From assembly GCA_008330645.1 (NCBI GenBank), contig VLTN01000014.1:544525-608524 (forward strand): DNA of 64,000 bases, given 5' to 3'. This stretch comes from Cafeteria roenbergensis (taxonomy: Eukaryota > Sar > Bigyra > Bicosoecida > Cafeteriaceae). Below, in pieces: positions 42,536 to 52,187 of this stretch. The notes beneath the pieces are model-generated. The model saw only the letters and a list, made by a program, of their open reading frames with translations, had not been told where the DNA came from and did no database searches. How positions within the stretch are numbered: position 1 is the first letter of the stretch; each line of letters starts with the position of its first letter. A program made the translations under genes and the position numbers.

Positions 42536-43996
42536 ATGGCCACCCGCGACCTGACGCTGCGCTTCAAGCAGGCGCGCAGTGCTGCAATTCGCGCCCGGGG
42601 CGGAGCAGCTGGCGCGGCCGCCGCCGGAGGCGGCTTTGACACGTCCGCTCTGGTGGAAGCAGCGCCCACGTACGTGGACGCGGTGGACAGCATCAACGAG
42701 GCCATCAGCGAGATCGAGCGCAAGAGTGAGGCTGCCCCGGACAGTCGCCCGGCGCGCCTGAGCGTTTCTCCGAGCCGAGCCGACCAGCCGGCGTGGTGCG
42801 TGCGGCGCACGAAGAGAGCGTGGCGCTGCCCCGTGGCGCTGCCATGCCGACGCGGAGCGGGTGGCGGGGCAGCGGCGGCGCTGCAAGCTGCCGGCATTCG
42901 CTCGCGATCATGGTTGAGACCGCCAGCGGCGTCCCAACAAGCGCTTGGCGATCATTGCATGTGGCTCCATCACCGAGGCCCGCGCCAAGGCGGCCCGCCT
43001 GCCCTGCGGCGCGGCCCGTGTCAAGCGCGCCCAGCCTCCACCCGCCTCCCAATGACGCATGTGGCCATTGTCCCGCCCCCCGCCCCCCCTCCTCACCCCG
43101 CCCACTTGCGTCGCCGCAGTGACCAAGCTCACCGGCATGCACGCTGACCGCGTGAAGCGCACCTTGACCGACTCTTCCGAGCTGGAAATGAGCATCGACG
43201 CGCTCACGAGGGACATCACCTCGCAGTTCGGCTGGGCCGGCCGCAAGCTCAAGACGATCGCCTCGTCGTCCTCCACCGTCGAGGGCAAGAAGTCCTCCGA
43301 CGCCAGCATCCGCGTGAACATCCAGCGCTCCCTCGCGACCAAGCTGCAGGGCATGTCGGGAGCATTCCGCAAGGCGCAGCGCCGCTACCTCGCCGACGTG
43401 AACCGCCGCAAGGACGCCTCCTCGCTGGACACGCTGCTCGGCACCTCGGGGGCGGCGTCCAGCGCCGCGGCGGCGGACCCCGACGACGTTGACACAGTGA
43501 GGCCGGCCCCTGGCGCAAGTCGCTCAGCCCGCCGCGCCCCGGGTTCCGCTTCGTCCGCCGCCTCGCCGCGCCCCGGGATCCGAAACGTCCGCCGCCCCGC
43601 CGCCTCCCACCCCCCGCCCCTCGCTGCCACCCTTGTGTGAACCGCGCGCCTGCCGCTCGCTCGACGCAGGGGCTGACCGACGAGCAGATGGAGGCGCTCG
43701 CCAACGCAACCACGTCCGTGGAGGACCGCGACCAGGAGATCCAGCACATCGCGCGCTCGATCGAGGAGCTTGCCGAGGTGTTCAAGGAGCTCAACGTCCT
43801 CGTCGTGGACCAGGGGACGCTGCTGGACCGCATCGACCACAACGTCGACATGACGCTGGACACCGTCAAGGAGGGCGTCAAGCACCTCGAGAGCGCCGAG
43901 AAGTCGCAAAAGTCTGCGCGCCCGATGTGGTGCATCGCGGCGCTCATGGCCCTGATCATCATCATGATCGTTATCATCGCGGTGCGCAAGGCTTGA
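42536..43996 (+). CDS. Qa-SNARE, syntaxin-16/Tlg2 type
   Basis: Exons 42536-42725, 43120-43496 and 43670-43996 join in phase to 297 residues. The N-terminus is MATRDLTLRFKQARS; a Habc-like helical region follows the YVDAVDSINEAISEIERK segment. The SNARE motif (ERD-like DRDQEIQHIARSIEEL and VVDQGTLLDRID) has the zero-layer Gln at residue 237, and the C-terminus is one membrane anchor (WCIAALMALIIIMIVIIAV). The wording of the SNARE motif fits the syntaxin-16 class, which mediates endosome-to-trans-Golgi fusion. Exons are phased 1 and 0, with GTGAGG donors. Confidence 0.88.
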
Positions 43997-45346
43997 GCGC
44001 GCGCACCGACGCGATGCAGGGGGCAGTGCGTGTGCGAGTGGGAGCTGTGCGTGTGCCCGAGGCAGCGCGCGTCTTGAATGTGCCAGAACGCGCGCCGAAG
44101 CGCTGTCTTGCGCCACACGGTCGCGCCGGCGCAGCACGGGCCGCGCGGCACCCCTCGCCACGGCCAGCGCGGCGCGCGGGACTCGCCTTGCCGCCGGGCG
44201 CGACCCGCCGCAGAGCCTGGCAGAGCCCAATCCGCACGGTCCGACGGCGATCGATCTGCCTCGGCGGCGGCCGTGCTTGGAGGCGCGGCCTGCTGGGCGC
44301 CGCCACACCCTTTGCAGGGCCGTCCAGGCAACCGCGTGAGATCCCGAGCTGCAGCTACAGCGCAAGGCCCTTGCCCGCGGCGCGGTGCGCGCACCGCAGG
44401 GGGCCGCGGCCACGGACTCGCTTGCGAAAAAGGCGGCCGGCGGGTACCTCGACGGGCCGGTCCCTCGTTGCCCCCTGTCGAGGTGCAGCGCGCGCGCTGG
44501 CGCCTGCCGTCCAGCACAGAGGGGAGGATGGGTCTACTGGTCGCCGCACGCGCCGCTGGGGGCGCCGCGCCCACCCGCGGGGGTGCCGAGGCGCCGCGCG
44601 CGGCCACGCAGCCTGGCCAGTTGGCCCACGTTACCGTGGCCGTCCTCTTTGCGTTCCGCGCGCCGGCCCCGCGCGGCCCCGGCCTCGTGCCGCGCGCGCA
44701 ACGCTGCGCTGAGTGGCCCCGCTGCCCGCCTGCCCGCGCACAACCGCCGCCCCGGCTGCGGGGCTGCGCGCCGCCGGGGGCGACCCGACCCGAGGCTTGC
44801 TCGGGTCCGCGCACTGAGCGCACGGCACGGGCTCGCGCCCCCCTCGCCCTCCGCCCGGCGCGCCGACCCGCCGGCGCGCGCATCAGATGTCCCCGCCTGC
44901 CGCCATCTCGCAGTTCCGACTGCTGCCGTGCGCCCCAGCCACCCGCTCGCGCGTGCCCAACGACGCTGTCCGCAGCTGCTGCGAGCCCGCGAAAGGTGCT
45001 TGCCTCGAAGACGGCACTCGCACTCCAAGCCCTTGCGCACGCGGGGCGGAGCGTGCGTCGCGACTGGTTCAGGACCCTTTCTTCGGCAGCTTCTGGTGCT
45101 TCTGCGCGCCAGCTGTACGAGGAGACAGCGAGTGCTCTCAGCGAGCAGCCGCTTCGCCGCCCGCATTCGTCGGATCCGGCTCAGCAGCGACTCACCGTCG
45201 CGGCTGAACAGCGCCTCAAGGAGCGAGAGCGCCTTTTAAAGCGCGCACGGGAGAGCTCGAGCCCCGCCACCGTTCCCCCTGCGCCGTCGGCCCCGTTCGT
45301 CGACCCCGCCGAAGCCCCGCACCACTACGTTTGGTCCAGCTCCACG
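43997..45346. other. Long intergenic region upstream of CK2 alpha
   Basis: The frame of CK2 alpha remains open to about 44078, but the translation is low-complexity and unlike known kinases until the conserved start at 45347. One stretch (about 45050-45240, encoding [17 protein letters not shown] and a KERERLLK helix) looks more protein-like and could be an N-terminal extension or an unrecognised exon. Nothing firmer can be supported. Confidence 0.35.
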
Positions 45347-46444
45347 ATGAGCCGCGCCCGTGTTTACGCCGACGTGAACGTCCGTCGCCCCCGCGAGTAC
45401 TGGGACTACGAGAACCTGACCGTGACCTGGGGCGACCAGGAGAACTACGAGGTGGTCCGCAAGATCGGCCGCGGCAAGTACTCCGAGGTCTTTGACGGCG
45501 TCAACGTGGTCAACCAGCAGCGCTGCGTGGTCAAGATTCTCAAGCCCGTCAAGAAGAAGAAGATCAAGCGCGAGATCAAGATTCTGCAGAACCTCTGCGG
45601 CGGCCCGAACATCATCAAGCTCCTCGATGTCGTCCGCGACCCGCACTCGAAGACCCCTTGCCTCATCTTCGAGCACGTGAACAACACGGACTTCAAGGTG
45701 CTCTACCCCACGCTCAAGGACATGGACATCCGGTACTACATCTTCGAGCTCCTCATCGCGCTCGACTACTGCCACGCCAACGGCATCATGCACCGCGACA
45801 TCAAGCCCCACAACGTCACCATCGACCACGCCCAGCGCAAGCTGCGGCTCATCGATTGGGGCCTCGCCGAGTTCTACCACCCGGGCCGCGAGTACAACGT
45901 GCGCGTCGCCTCCCGCTACTTCAAGGGCCCGGAGCTGCTCGTGGACCTCCAGGACTACGACTACTCCCTCGACATGTGGTCCCTCGGCTGCATGGTGGCA
46001 GGCATGGTCTTCCGCAAGGAGCCCTTCTTCCACGGCCACGACAACTACGACCAGCTCGTCAAGATCGCCAAGGTGCTGGGCACTGACGACCTCATCTCCT
46101 ACCTCGACAAGTACGACCTCGAGCTTGACGGCCACTTCGACGGCCTCATCGGAACGCACCCTCGCAAGCCCTGGATCAGCTTCGTCACGGACGAGAACGC
46201 CCACCTCGTCACCCCCGAGGCCATGGACTTCATCGACAACCTCCTCCGCTACGACCACCAGGAGCGCCTCACCGCGCGCGAGGCAATGGCCCACCCCTGG
46301 TTCGCCCCTATCCGCGAGCTCAAGTCCAAGCAGGCCGAGCTCGCGGCTGCCGCGGACGCTCCCTCTGGTGGCGGCACGGCGACCGCCGGGGCAGCCTCCT
46401 CGGGCAGCGCCGCAGCCGCAGCCGCAGCTGCGTCGGCCGAGTGA
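45347..46444 (+). CDS. CKA1: Casein kinase 2 catalytic subunit alpha
   Basis: An intronless frame of 365 residues from [15 protein letters not shown], which matches the usual CK2 alpha N-terminus. All hallmarks are present: [10 protein letters not shown] glycine loop, the basic [10 protein letters not shown] cluster, HRDIKPHN (149-156), DWG instead of DFG (170-172), [12 protein letters not shown], and [13 protein letters not shown]. The kinase phosphorylates acidic Ser/Thr sites, including Pol I and ribosome-biogenesis factors. The catalytic core ends near HPWFAPI and is followed by a short Ala/Gly/Ser tail. The ATG at 45347 is chosen over in-frame upstream codons on conservation. Confidence 0.94.
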   Translation: MSRARVYADVNVRRPREYWDYENLTVTWGDQENYEVVRKIGRGKYSEVFDGVNVVNQQRCVVKILKPVKKKKIKREIKILQNLCGGPNIIKLLDVVRDPHSKTPCLIFEHVNNTDFKVLYPTLKDMDIRYYIFELLIALDYCHANGIMHRDIKPHNVTIDHAQRKLRLIDWGLAEFYHPGREYNVRVASRYFKGPELLVDLQDYDYSLDMWSLGCMVAGMVFRKEPFFHGHDNYDQLVKIAKVLGTDDLISYLDKYDLELDGHFDGLIGTHPRKPWISFVTDENAHLVTPEAMDFIDNLLRYDHQERLTAREAMAHPWFAPIRELKSKQAELAAAADAPSGGGTATAGAASSGSAAAAAAAASAE

Positions 46445-47033
46445 GCCCCCCCCCCCCCTCCCCCCCCCGCTCTGCGTTTTCAAACCATGTGTGTGTGTGT
46501 GTGTGTGTGCTCGCGCGCGTGCGCGTGCGCGTGCGGCGCCTCGAGAGTCCCCATCACCCCCAACTCGTTGGCCAGTTGCCCGGGGGCTCCACCCGCGAGC
46601 CACACCCGGCCCAGCACGCCGGACGAGGCCAAACGAACGGGAAGCACGCGACGGGCTTGGAACGTGGCGGCACGGGGGCCAGCAGTGCAAGCTGCTGCGC
46701 AAAGCCGAGGCTCGGCGCTCCGGTCGACGGCTCTGCGCGCAGCTGCAACCGCGCAATCGCGTTTGCCCCGCCAAGCAGGGAAGAGAGGGGCGGGCCGTCG
46801 CGCAACTCGTGCGGGCGGAGCAGAGGCGGCTGTGCAAACCCGTTTGGGCCTTGAGGGCTCCGTGGCAGGTGGCGGAAGACCGACTTTGGCCGATTCCGAC
46901 CAGTCCGGGAACGATGGCCTGCCGATTCCCCCGCCCCCGGCAGCGCAAGCAGAGGGCGTTTCCTGCATGTTTTGGCCGGCCCTACCGGAGACAAGTTGCA
47001 GGAGTCCCCAGCCGGGCGCACTCCCGCATCCGT
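46445..47033. repeat. Intergenic region with poly-C tract and alternating purine-pyrimidine microsatellite
   Basis: Just after the CK2 alpha stop are C-runs at 46447-46470, then a (GT)n tract from 46488 to 46508 passing into (CG)/(TGCGCG) alternation to about 46535. Alternating purine-pyrimidine DNA of this type can adopt Z-form. The rest should include the transporter promoter. Confidence 0.75.
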
Positions 47034-49628
47034 ATGGGAGGCCACGACGATGGCGCCTCTCCGACCAAGGCCCTGCTCCCCAATGTCCAGCAAAAGCTCG
47101 GCATCATCGGCTTCGCGCTTGTAGCCTTCTTCGCCGTGTGCGGCGGCCCGTTCGGGCTCGAGGCGCAGGTTTCTTCCGGAGGCCCGCTGCTCTCCCTGGC
47201 CAGCTATGCCGCGCTGCCCTTCCTGTGGGCGCTGCCTCAAGTGGTCATGACCGCGGAGCTCGCGTCGCGCTTCCCGGAGGATGGTGGCTTTGTCGTCTGG
47301 GTCGGCACCGCCCTCGGCGAGTCGGCTGCGCTTGTCGCCGGCATCAACGGCATCGCGGCCTCCACAGTGGAGCTGGCCATCTACCCGACCTTGGTTGCTG
47401 AGTATGCTGGCCAGGGGTCGGCCTTTGCGCACAGGGCCGGGGGCAACGCTTCCACCACCGGGCCGGCGGAGGATGAAGGAGGGCTCGAGCCAGGCATCGT
47501 GATGCTCATCAAGGTGAGGCAGTGCCGCGCCGCGCCCGCGCGCTCTCGAGGTGGGCTCGCGAAGCGGGCGCCGCTGGCTGCGACGCGCCCGTTTGCGCCT
47601 CGCGCGTTCCCTGCCCCCGCGCTTGCCCCCGCTCGCGCCGCGCGTGCGCCTTGCCCCCGCGCTTGCCCGCGCGCTTGCCCGCGCGCCAAGCCAGGCAGCC
47701 CCAGCTCCACACGACCTCCGCTTCCCCCGCCCCCCCCCCCCCCGCCGTGTCCCTGGCATGCAAGCACGCAGGCAGTCGTGGTTTTGCTCGCCCTGTCGCT
47801 CAACCTGGTTGGGCTGGACATCCTCTCGCGCGTGGCTGTCATCATGCTCGCCATCGTGGTGGCCCCTTTCGTCATTGCCCTGGTCATCCTCTGGCCGCGA
47901 GTGGTCGCAGCGTCGCCCAACATCGTCGCACTGCCCCCCGGCGGCATCTCCGGAGTTGCGTGGGATCTGTGGCTGCCAGCCACGCTGTGGAGCTTCACCG
48001 GGTGGGACGCGCTCGGGGCCGTGGCGGGGCAGGTCAGCCGCCCCGGCCGCACCTACTGCTGCGGCAGCTTCCTCGCGGTGGTCATGGTGGCCGTCGTGTA
48101 CGCGCTGCCTCTGATCACGGGGGCTGCCCTGCACCCCGATCTCGGCACATGGACTGACGGCTGCCTGGTGCGGTTTGCGCGCGACGCTGGGACGTGGGTG
48201 GGCGACTGGGTGGCCGGCGCGGCAGTGGTGGCCAACTTTGGCCTGCTCTGCGCCACGCTGGCGGCGACGTCTCGGGCCTTGTGGGCCATGGGCGCCGGCG
48301 TGGACGCTGGCGAGCACGCCACCACTCCAGTGCTGTCCTTGGAGGCCAGCAGCTCCACCGTGGGGCAGGACCCGATGAGCCCCTTTGCTGCCCCGGAGTC
48401 GGAGTTCATGGCAATTCCCCCGCACGCAGCAGCCAAGCGTGCCCAGGTCGGGTACGGCACCATTTCCGACGCCAGCGGCGGGTCGCTGCTCGCGGCGCCG
48501 CGAAAGCTCTCGGCGCGAGGCGGCAGGCCCGCAGGCTCCACGCCGGCAGCCAGCTCCGCTGCAATGAGCGGGGCCAGCGCCGGCGCAGCCAGCGCCGGAG
48601 TCGAACTTCCGACCCACGCTCCGGCCAGGACATCGGCGCCCTTGGGGTGGAAGGTGCCGCTCAGCGTGGTAGGCGACGAGGACGAGGAGGAGGAGGACAG
48701 CAAATCGTGCGGCGATGCGGCGTCGGACCCCGGAGTTCGCGACGAGGAGGCGGGGGAGGACGACGACAGCGACGACGAGCGGCTAGAGACGCGCTCGCTG
48801 CCGCCCCCGGACGAGGTCGGCGAGCTGCACGAGCAGCGCCCCCCTCTCGAGCTCGCCACGGCAGGGTGGGCCTTTGCATCTGGAAATGCCGCCGAGCGGG
48901 CCAAAACCGTTCTTGGCCCTCGCTTCGGCCGGCGGGGGGAGTCTGCAGCGTCGCATGCCTCCCACCAGCGCTCGACGGCGGGCAACCGCGTCTTCGCTCT
49001 GCCCTCGCCAAGCCACGAGCCAGCGCGCGCCAGCGCGCCTCTCCTTGGCCTCGTGGGCCAGCAGTCGGACTGTGGCTCCCCGCTGGCCGCCTCGGCCCTG
49101 GGTGTTGGCCACAGCGGCTCCACAAACTCGGGACGCATCCTCCCCGCCATTTTTGGCTTCAAGTGGAAGCGCTTCGGCACTCCGGCAGTTGCGCTGGCCG
49201 CGCAGTCCGCTGCTGCGCTTGCCATCTCGCTGGTGATGGACTTTGATCTGCTCCTGCAGGTCACCGGCCTGATGGCGTCAATCCGACTGCTGCTGGAATT
49301 CACCGCCTTCGTCCAGCTGCGCCGCATGCCGCCGCCGCCGCCGCCCCCGCCCGGCCACCCGCCGCGCTTCGTCATCCCATACGGCTGGTTCGGAATCGTG
49401 GCAGTCTCCGTGCCCAAGCTCGCAGTCGTGCTCACCGTTCTCTCGCTCTCGTCCGCAACGGCATGGTATGCGGCCCTCGTCGTCAACGCCTTCGTCGTCC
49501 TGCTCTTCGCGTGGAAAGTCGGCAAACCCGCCCTGGCTGGCTGGTGCTGCGCCAGGGCTGCCGCCCGACCCGCTGCCGCGGACGAGCACTCCATGGCCGA
49601 CGAGTCCTGGGGCGCATCCCTCGCTTGA
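47034..49628 (+). CDS. APC-family amino-acid/polyamine transporter with a large loop insertion
   Basis: Exons 47034-47513 and 47772-49628 join in phase 0 to 778 residues. About twelve hydrophobic segments are present. TM1 reads LGIIGFALVAFFAVCGGPFGLE, in which the unwound GGPFG is typical of the polyamine-uptake (PUT) branch of the APC superfamily, and YAALPFLWALPQVVMTAELASRFPE follows. Other conserved parts are WSFTGWDALG and VIPYGWFGI. Between the TM8-like segment (around residue 320) and TM9-like RFGTPAVALAAQ is a ~250-residue Ser/Ala/acidic insertion, presumably cytoplasmic. Import of amino acids or polyamines by proton coupling is expected; the substrate cannot be told. The intron has a poly-C tract. 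Confidence 0.83.
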   Translation: MGGHDDGASPTKALLPNVQQKLGIIGFALVAFFAVCGGPFGLEAQVSSGGPLLSLASYAALPFLWALPQVVMTAELASRFPEDGGFVVWVGTALGESAALVAGINGIAASTVELAIYPTLVAEYAGQGSAFAHRAGGNASTTGPAEDEGGLEPGIVMLIKVRQCRAAPARSRGGLAKRAPLAATRPFAPRAFPAPALAPARAARAPCPRACPRACPRAKPGSPSSTRPPLPPPPPPPPCPWHASTQAVVVLLALSLNLVGLDILSRVAVIMLAIVVAPFVIALVILWPRVVAASPNIVALPPGGISGVAWDLWLPATLWSFTGWDALGAVAGQVSRPGRTYCCGSFLAVVMVAVVYALPLITGAALHPDLGTWTDGCLVRFARDAGTWVGDWVAGAAVVANFGLLCATLAATSRALWAMGAGVDAGEHATTPVLSLEASSSTVGQDPMSPFAAPESEFMAIPPHAAAKRAQVGYGTISDASGGSLLAAPRKLSARGGRPAGSTPAASSAAMSGASAGAASAGVELPTHAPARTSAPLGWKVPLSVVGDEDEEEEDSKSCGDAASDPGVRDEEAGEDDDSDDERLETRSLPPPDEVGELHEQRPPLELATAGWAFASGNAAERAKTVLGPRFGRRGESAASHASHQRSTAGNRVFALPSPSHEPARASAPLLGLVGQQSDCGSPLAASALGVGHSGSTNSGRILPAIFGFKWKRFGTPAVALAAQSAAALAISLVMDFDLLLQVTGLMASIRLLLEFTAFVQLRRMPPPPPPPPGHPPRFVIPYGWFGIVAVSVPKLAVVLTVLSLSSATAWYAALVVNAFVVLLFAWKVGKPALAGWCCARAAARPAAADEHSMADESWGASLA

Positions 49629-49909
49629 GCCGCTGACTTTTCACAGGCAGGGGGGCGACAGCGCCCTTGCTCGCTCCTTCCACCCTAAGCGCGTGGCTTG
49701 TAAGCGCCCGCATGCTTGCTTTGGCGCCCTGGCCTCGGAGCCTCTGTCCAAACCAGCGCTTCTTGGTTTGCTGCAGTTGCTTGTTCGTTCAATAGCCCCG
49801 CGCCGCTGTGCTGGCAGCGGGCGACGCAAGCGAGCACAAGTAGACTCCAAACCATTGCAAGCGCACGCTGCTCAGCCTCGCCACGCGCGCACGGCTCGCC
49901 TTTCGCTGC

Positions 49910-51757
49910 TCAGTGCAGCAATCGCTTCGACTGAGGCTCTGCAACGTTGCCCCCGCCAGCGGACCGTGCCCGCTTGCCTGGTCGCTGGAGGGAGGAGAGC
50001 GCCTGAACATCGCGCAGCCCAGCCATCGAGCGGCGAGCAAGCGCGGCAGATTCTTGTCGCTCCTGCGCCAGGAGAGCCCGAAGCTGCCTTGCCTGAACCT
50101 CGAGCGGCTCAGCGGACAGCTCGCTTGGGCCGAGGCTCAGCCACACACCGTGCCGAAGCTCAGCCGCATCAGAGCGCCGGCCGACGGCGGGCAGGCCGGT
50201 CAGCTGGGCGACAAGCCGCAAGCCGCTGGGAGCGCCGCCCGCCTGCCGCCCAAGAGCTAGCGGCTGCTGCTGTGCCCCTGGGTTGCCGCACTGCGCGGCG
50301 GCAGCCCCAGCTTGGCCACGTGCACGAGCCCGGCCCGCCCGCGTGCGATCAAAGTCTGGCGCTGATCCCGTGACAACCCATGACGTCAACAGCGGGACGT
50401 TGAGGCCACGACTGCCAGGCGTTGGCTCGGCCCCGACGCCAAACAGCGGAGCAAAGCTGTTCCGGTCACCGCCGCTGCTTTCACGCAAGGAGCCAAAGCC
50501 AGGAGCTGCCCAGCCGCCGGGCGCCCACGGGGGCACTGCCACTCGCGCTTGAAGAGCCTCGACGGTTTCGGCCTCAGCGCGGTCAAGCGCAGCCGTGCCG
50601 TCGCTGTGCTCCTTGTCGGGCGTGCCGTCGCTGTGCTCCTTGGCGGTCGTGGTGTCACTCGGACCCTTGGCGGTCGTGCCGTCGCTGTGCTCCGTGGCGG
50701 TCGTGGTGTCACTCGGACCCTTGGCGGTCGTGCCGTCGCTGTGCTCCTTGGCGGTCGTGCCGTCGCTGTGCTCCTTGGCGGTCGTGGTGTCACTCGGGCC
50801 CTTGGATGTTGCAGCGCCACTCGGACCCTTGGTTGCCGTGGTGTCGCTTCGGAGCCAGTTTGAGGCGGTGGATCCAGGATGGGAGCTCTCGATCAGGGGT
50901 CGAGTGCGGGTGCTTCCCGGAAGCACTCTATCCCGTGCCATCGATGAGCTGCTCGTGAGCAAGGCCTTGGCCGGAGCCCGCTCTGAAGAGCGTGCGACGC
51001 CAGCAACATGCGGGACACGAATGCAGCCGGCTGCAGGCCTTGCGAGGGTGCTCCTTGTCAGAGGGGCACAAGGCGCAGCCGCGGGTGGAGACGAAGGGTG
51101 CCCCCCAGCCCGCGAAGACGAGGCAGCAAATTCCCCACCAACCGCCGCCGTCGCCGCAGGGCTCGGGCTTTGGTTGCGCCGCAGCATGGAGGCGGACCCA
51201 GCGGCGACCGAAGACGCCGCACGCCCCGACGCGCCTCCAGCAGAGGCGGACACATCAGACGACTCACAGCGCAGTGGCGCGCGGTGCGGGGCCACCTGCC
51301 TGCCGGCTGCGCTTGCACGAGCTGGCGCTTGCTGGCCAACGTCGCCAGACTCCGCGCTGCCAGCGATGTTGCATGTGCCCTGGGAGACACGAACCGCAGC
51401 CTCGGGGCCAGAGACACCGGGCACGAGAGGGTGCGCCCCCGGCCCGCGTGTTTGCGACACAGCTGCAGCGGGCGGGCAGTGCCGGGGGGTCGGTGTCTTT
51501 GCGCTCTCGCCCGCCTGCGGGGTCGCGCTGGGGCTGCCAGACCTGGCCGCATCCTCAGCCTCCAGGGCGCCCATGCCCAAAGCTGGACTGCGGCCTTGGT
51601 TTCCTGAGCGCCCCCCGCTAGCAACTCCGGCTGGGGCAGCGGCGGAACTTCCGTCTGTGGTTGTCGACGGCAGCGGAGGAGCAAGCACCTCCCGCCGCAG
51701 CAGGCGCCGACGCCTTGGACGCTTGCCGCTCGAGTCGCCATGTTTTGGGCCGGGCAT
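49910..51757 (-). CDS. Disordered repeat protein with C-terminal coiled coil, unknown function
   Basis: A 615-residue frame from ATG 51757 to the stop at 49910. The N-terminus is basic (KRPRRRRLLRRE, a possible nuclear signal). The middle is Ser/Ala/Pro/Gly-rich, then nine or so 9-residue repeats of the type TAKEHSDGT / TAKGPSDTT (residues ~310-390). The C-terminal ~80 residues are helical (LEVQARQLRALLAQERQESAALARR) and end with another basic patch (KRLLH). The family is not recognised. An open frame this long in GC-rich DNA can occur by chance, but the in-frame repeats and the coiled coil favour a real gene. The codon at 51796 is TTG, not ATG. Confidence 0.5.
   Translation of the reverse strand: MPGPKHGDSSGKRPRRRRLLRREVLAPPLPSTTTDGSSAAAPAGVASGGRSGNQGRSPALGMGALEAEDAARSGSPSATPQAGESAKTPTPRHCPPAAAVSQTRGPGAHPLVPGVSGPEAAVRVSQGTCNIAGSAESGDVGQQAPARASAAGRQVAPHRAPLRCESSDVSASAGGASGRAASSVAAGSASMLRRNQSPSPAATAAVGGEFAASSSRAGGHPSSPPAAAPCAPLTRSTLARPAAGCIRVPHVAGVARSSERAPAKALLTSSSSMARDRVLPGSTRTRPLIESSHPGSTASNWLRSDTTATKGPSGAATSKGPSDTTTAKEHSDGTTAKEHSDGTTAKGPSDTTTATEHSDGTTAKGPSDTTTAKEHSDGTPDKEHSDGTAALDRAEAETVEALQARVAVPPWAPGGWAAPGFGSLRESSGGDRNSFAPLFGVGAEPTPGSRGLNVPLLTSWVVTGSAPDFDRTRAGRARARGQAGAAAAQCGNPGAQQQPLALGRQAGGAPSGLRLVAQLTGLPAVGRRSDAAELRHGVWLSLGPSELSAEPLEVQARQLRALLAQERQESAALARRSMAGLRDVQALSSLQRPGKRARSAGGGNVAEPQSKRLLH
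50590..50830 (-). repeat. 27-bp coding tandem repeat
   Basis: About nine 27-base units alternate between two flavours, GTGCCGTCGCTGTGCTCCTT and GTGGTGTCACTCGGACCCTT followed by GGCGGTC on the plus strand. They keep the minus-strand frame and encode 9-residue repeats rich in Thr, Asp and Lys. Confidence 0.8.
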
Positions 51758-52187
51758 TCCAGGCCGTGCACCGTTGGTCGCGCCCAGGGAAAGCAACGCG
51801 GCCGGGCAGGTGCTGCGCCAGCGCTGATTGCTTTGCTTGCTGCCAAATATGTGCTAGCCGAAATCTGCTCACGAATCTGGCCACTTGCCGCAAGCTTCGA
51901 GCAAATCTGTCGCGAGCGGCCAGCTATTGCTGACCTGTGTGGACGTTGAGAGGTCGCGTGCGGGTGCAAGACCGATGCTGACCTAAACGGCTTGAATTCG
52001 GCGCGGCGGTGACCACACGGGGTCGCCCAAGGGGCGGGAGGGAGGGGTCAAACGATCGAATCGAGCACATACACGCCAGGTCAGCAACCTGAGAAGCACT
52101 CCCATGTCAGCTCTGTCCGGGCCCGCCCGCTGCGCCAGCGGTTCTGCAACGTTTAGCAGCGCGACGCATCGCTGACCTGGAGCTACC
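51758..52187. other. Intergenic region, nothing recognised
   Basis: These 430 bases lie between the disordered-protein start and the presumed end of the second ankyrin gene, both on minus. Confidence 0.4.

Noticed and set aside
44078-45346. A 788-residue CK2 alpha starting at 44078
   Set aside because: The N-terminal 423 residues are mostly low-complexity, and the conserved kinase start is at 45347.
51794-51796. Start of the disordered-protein frame at 51796
   Set aside because: The codon is TTG; the first ATG in frame is at 51757 and was used instead.
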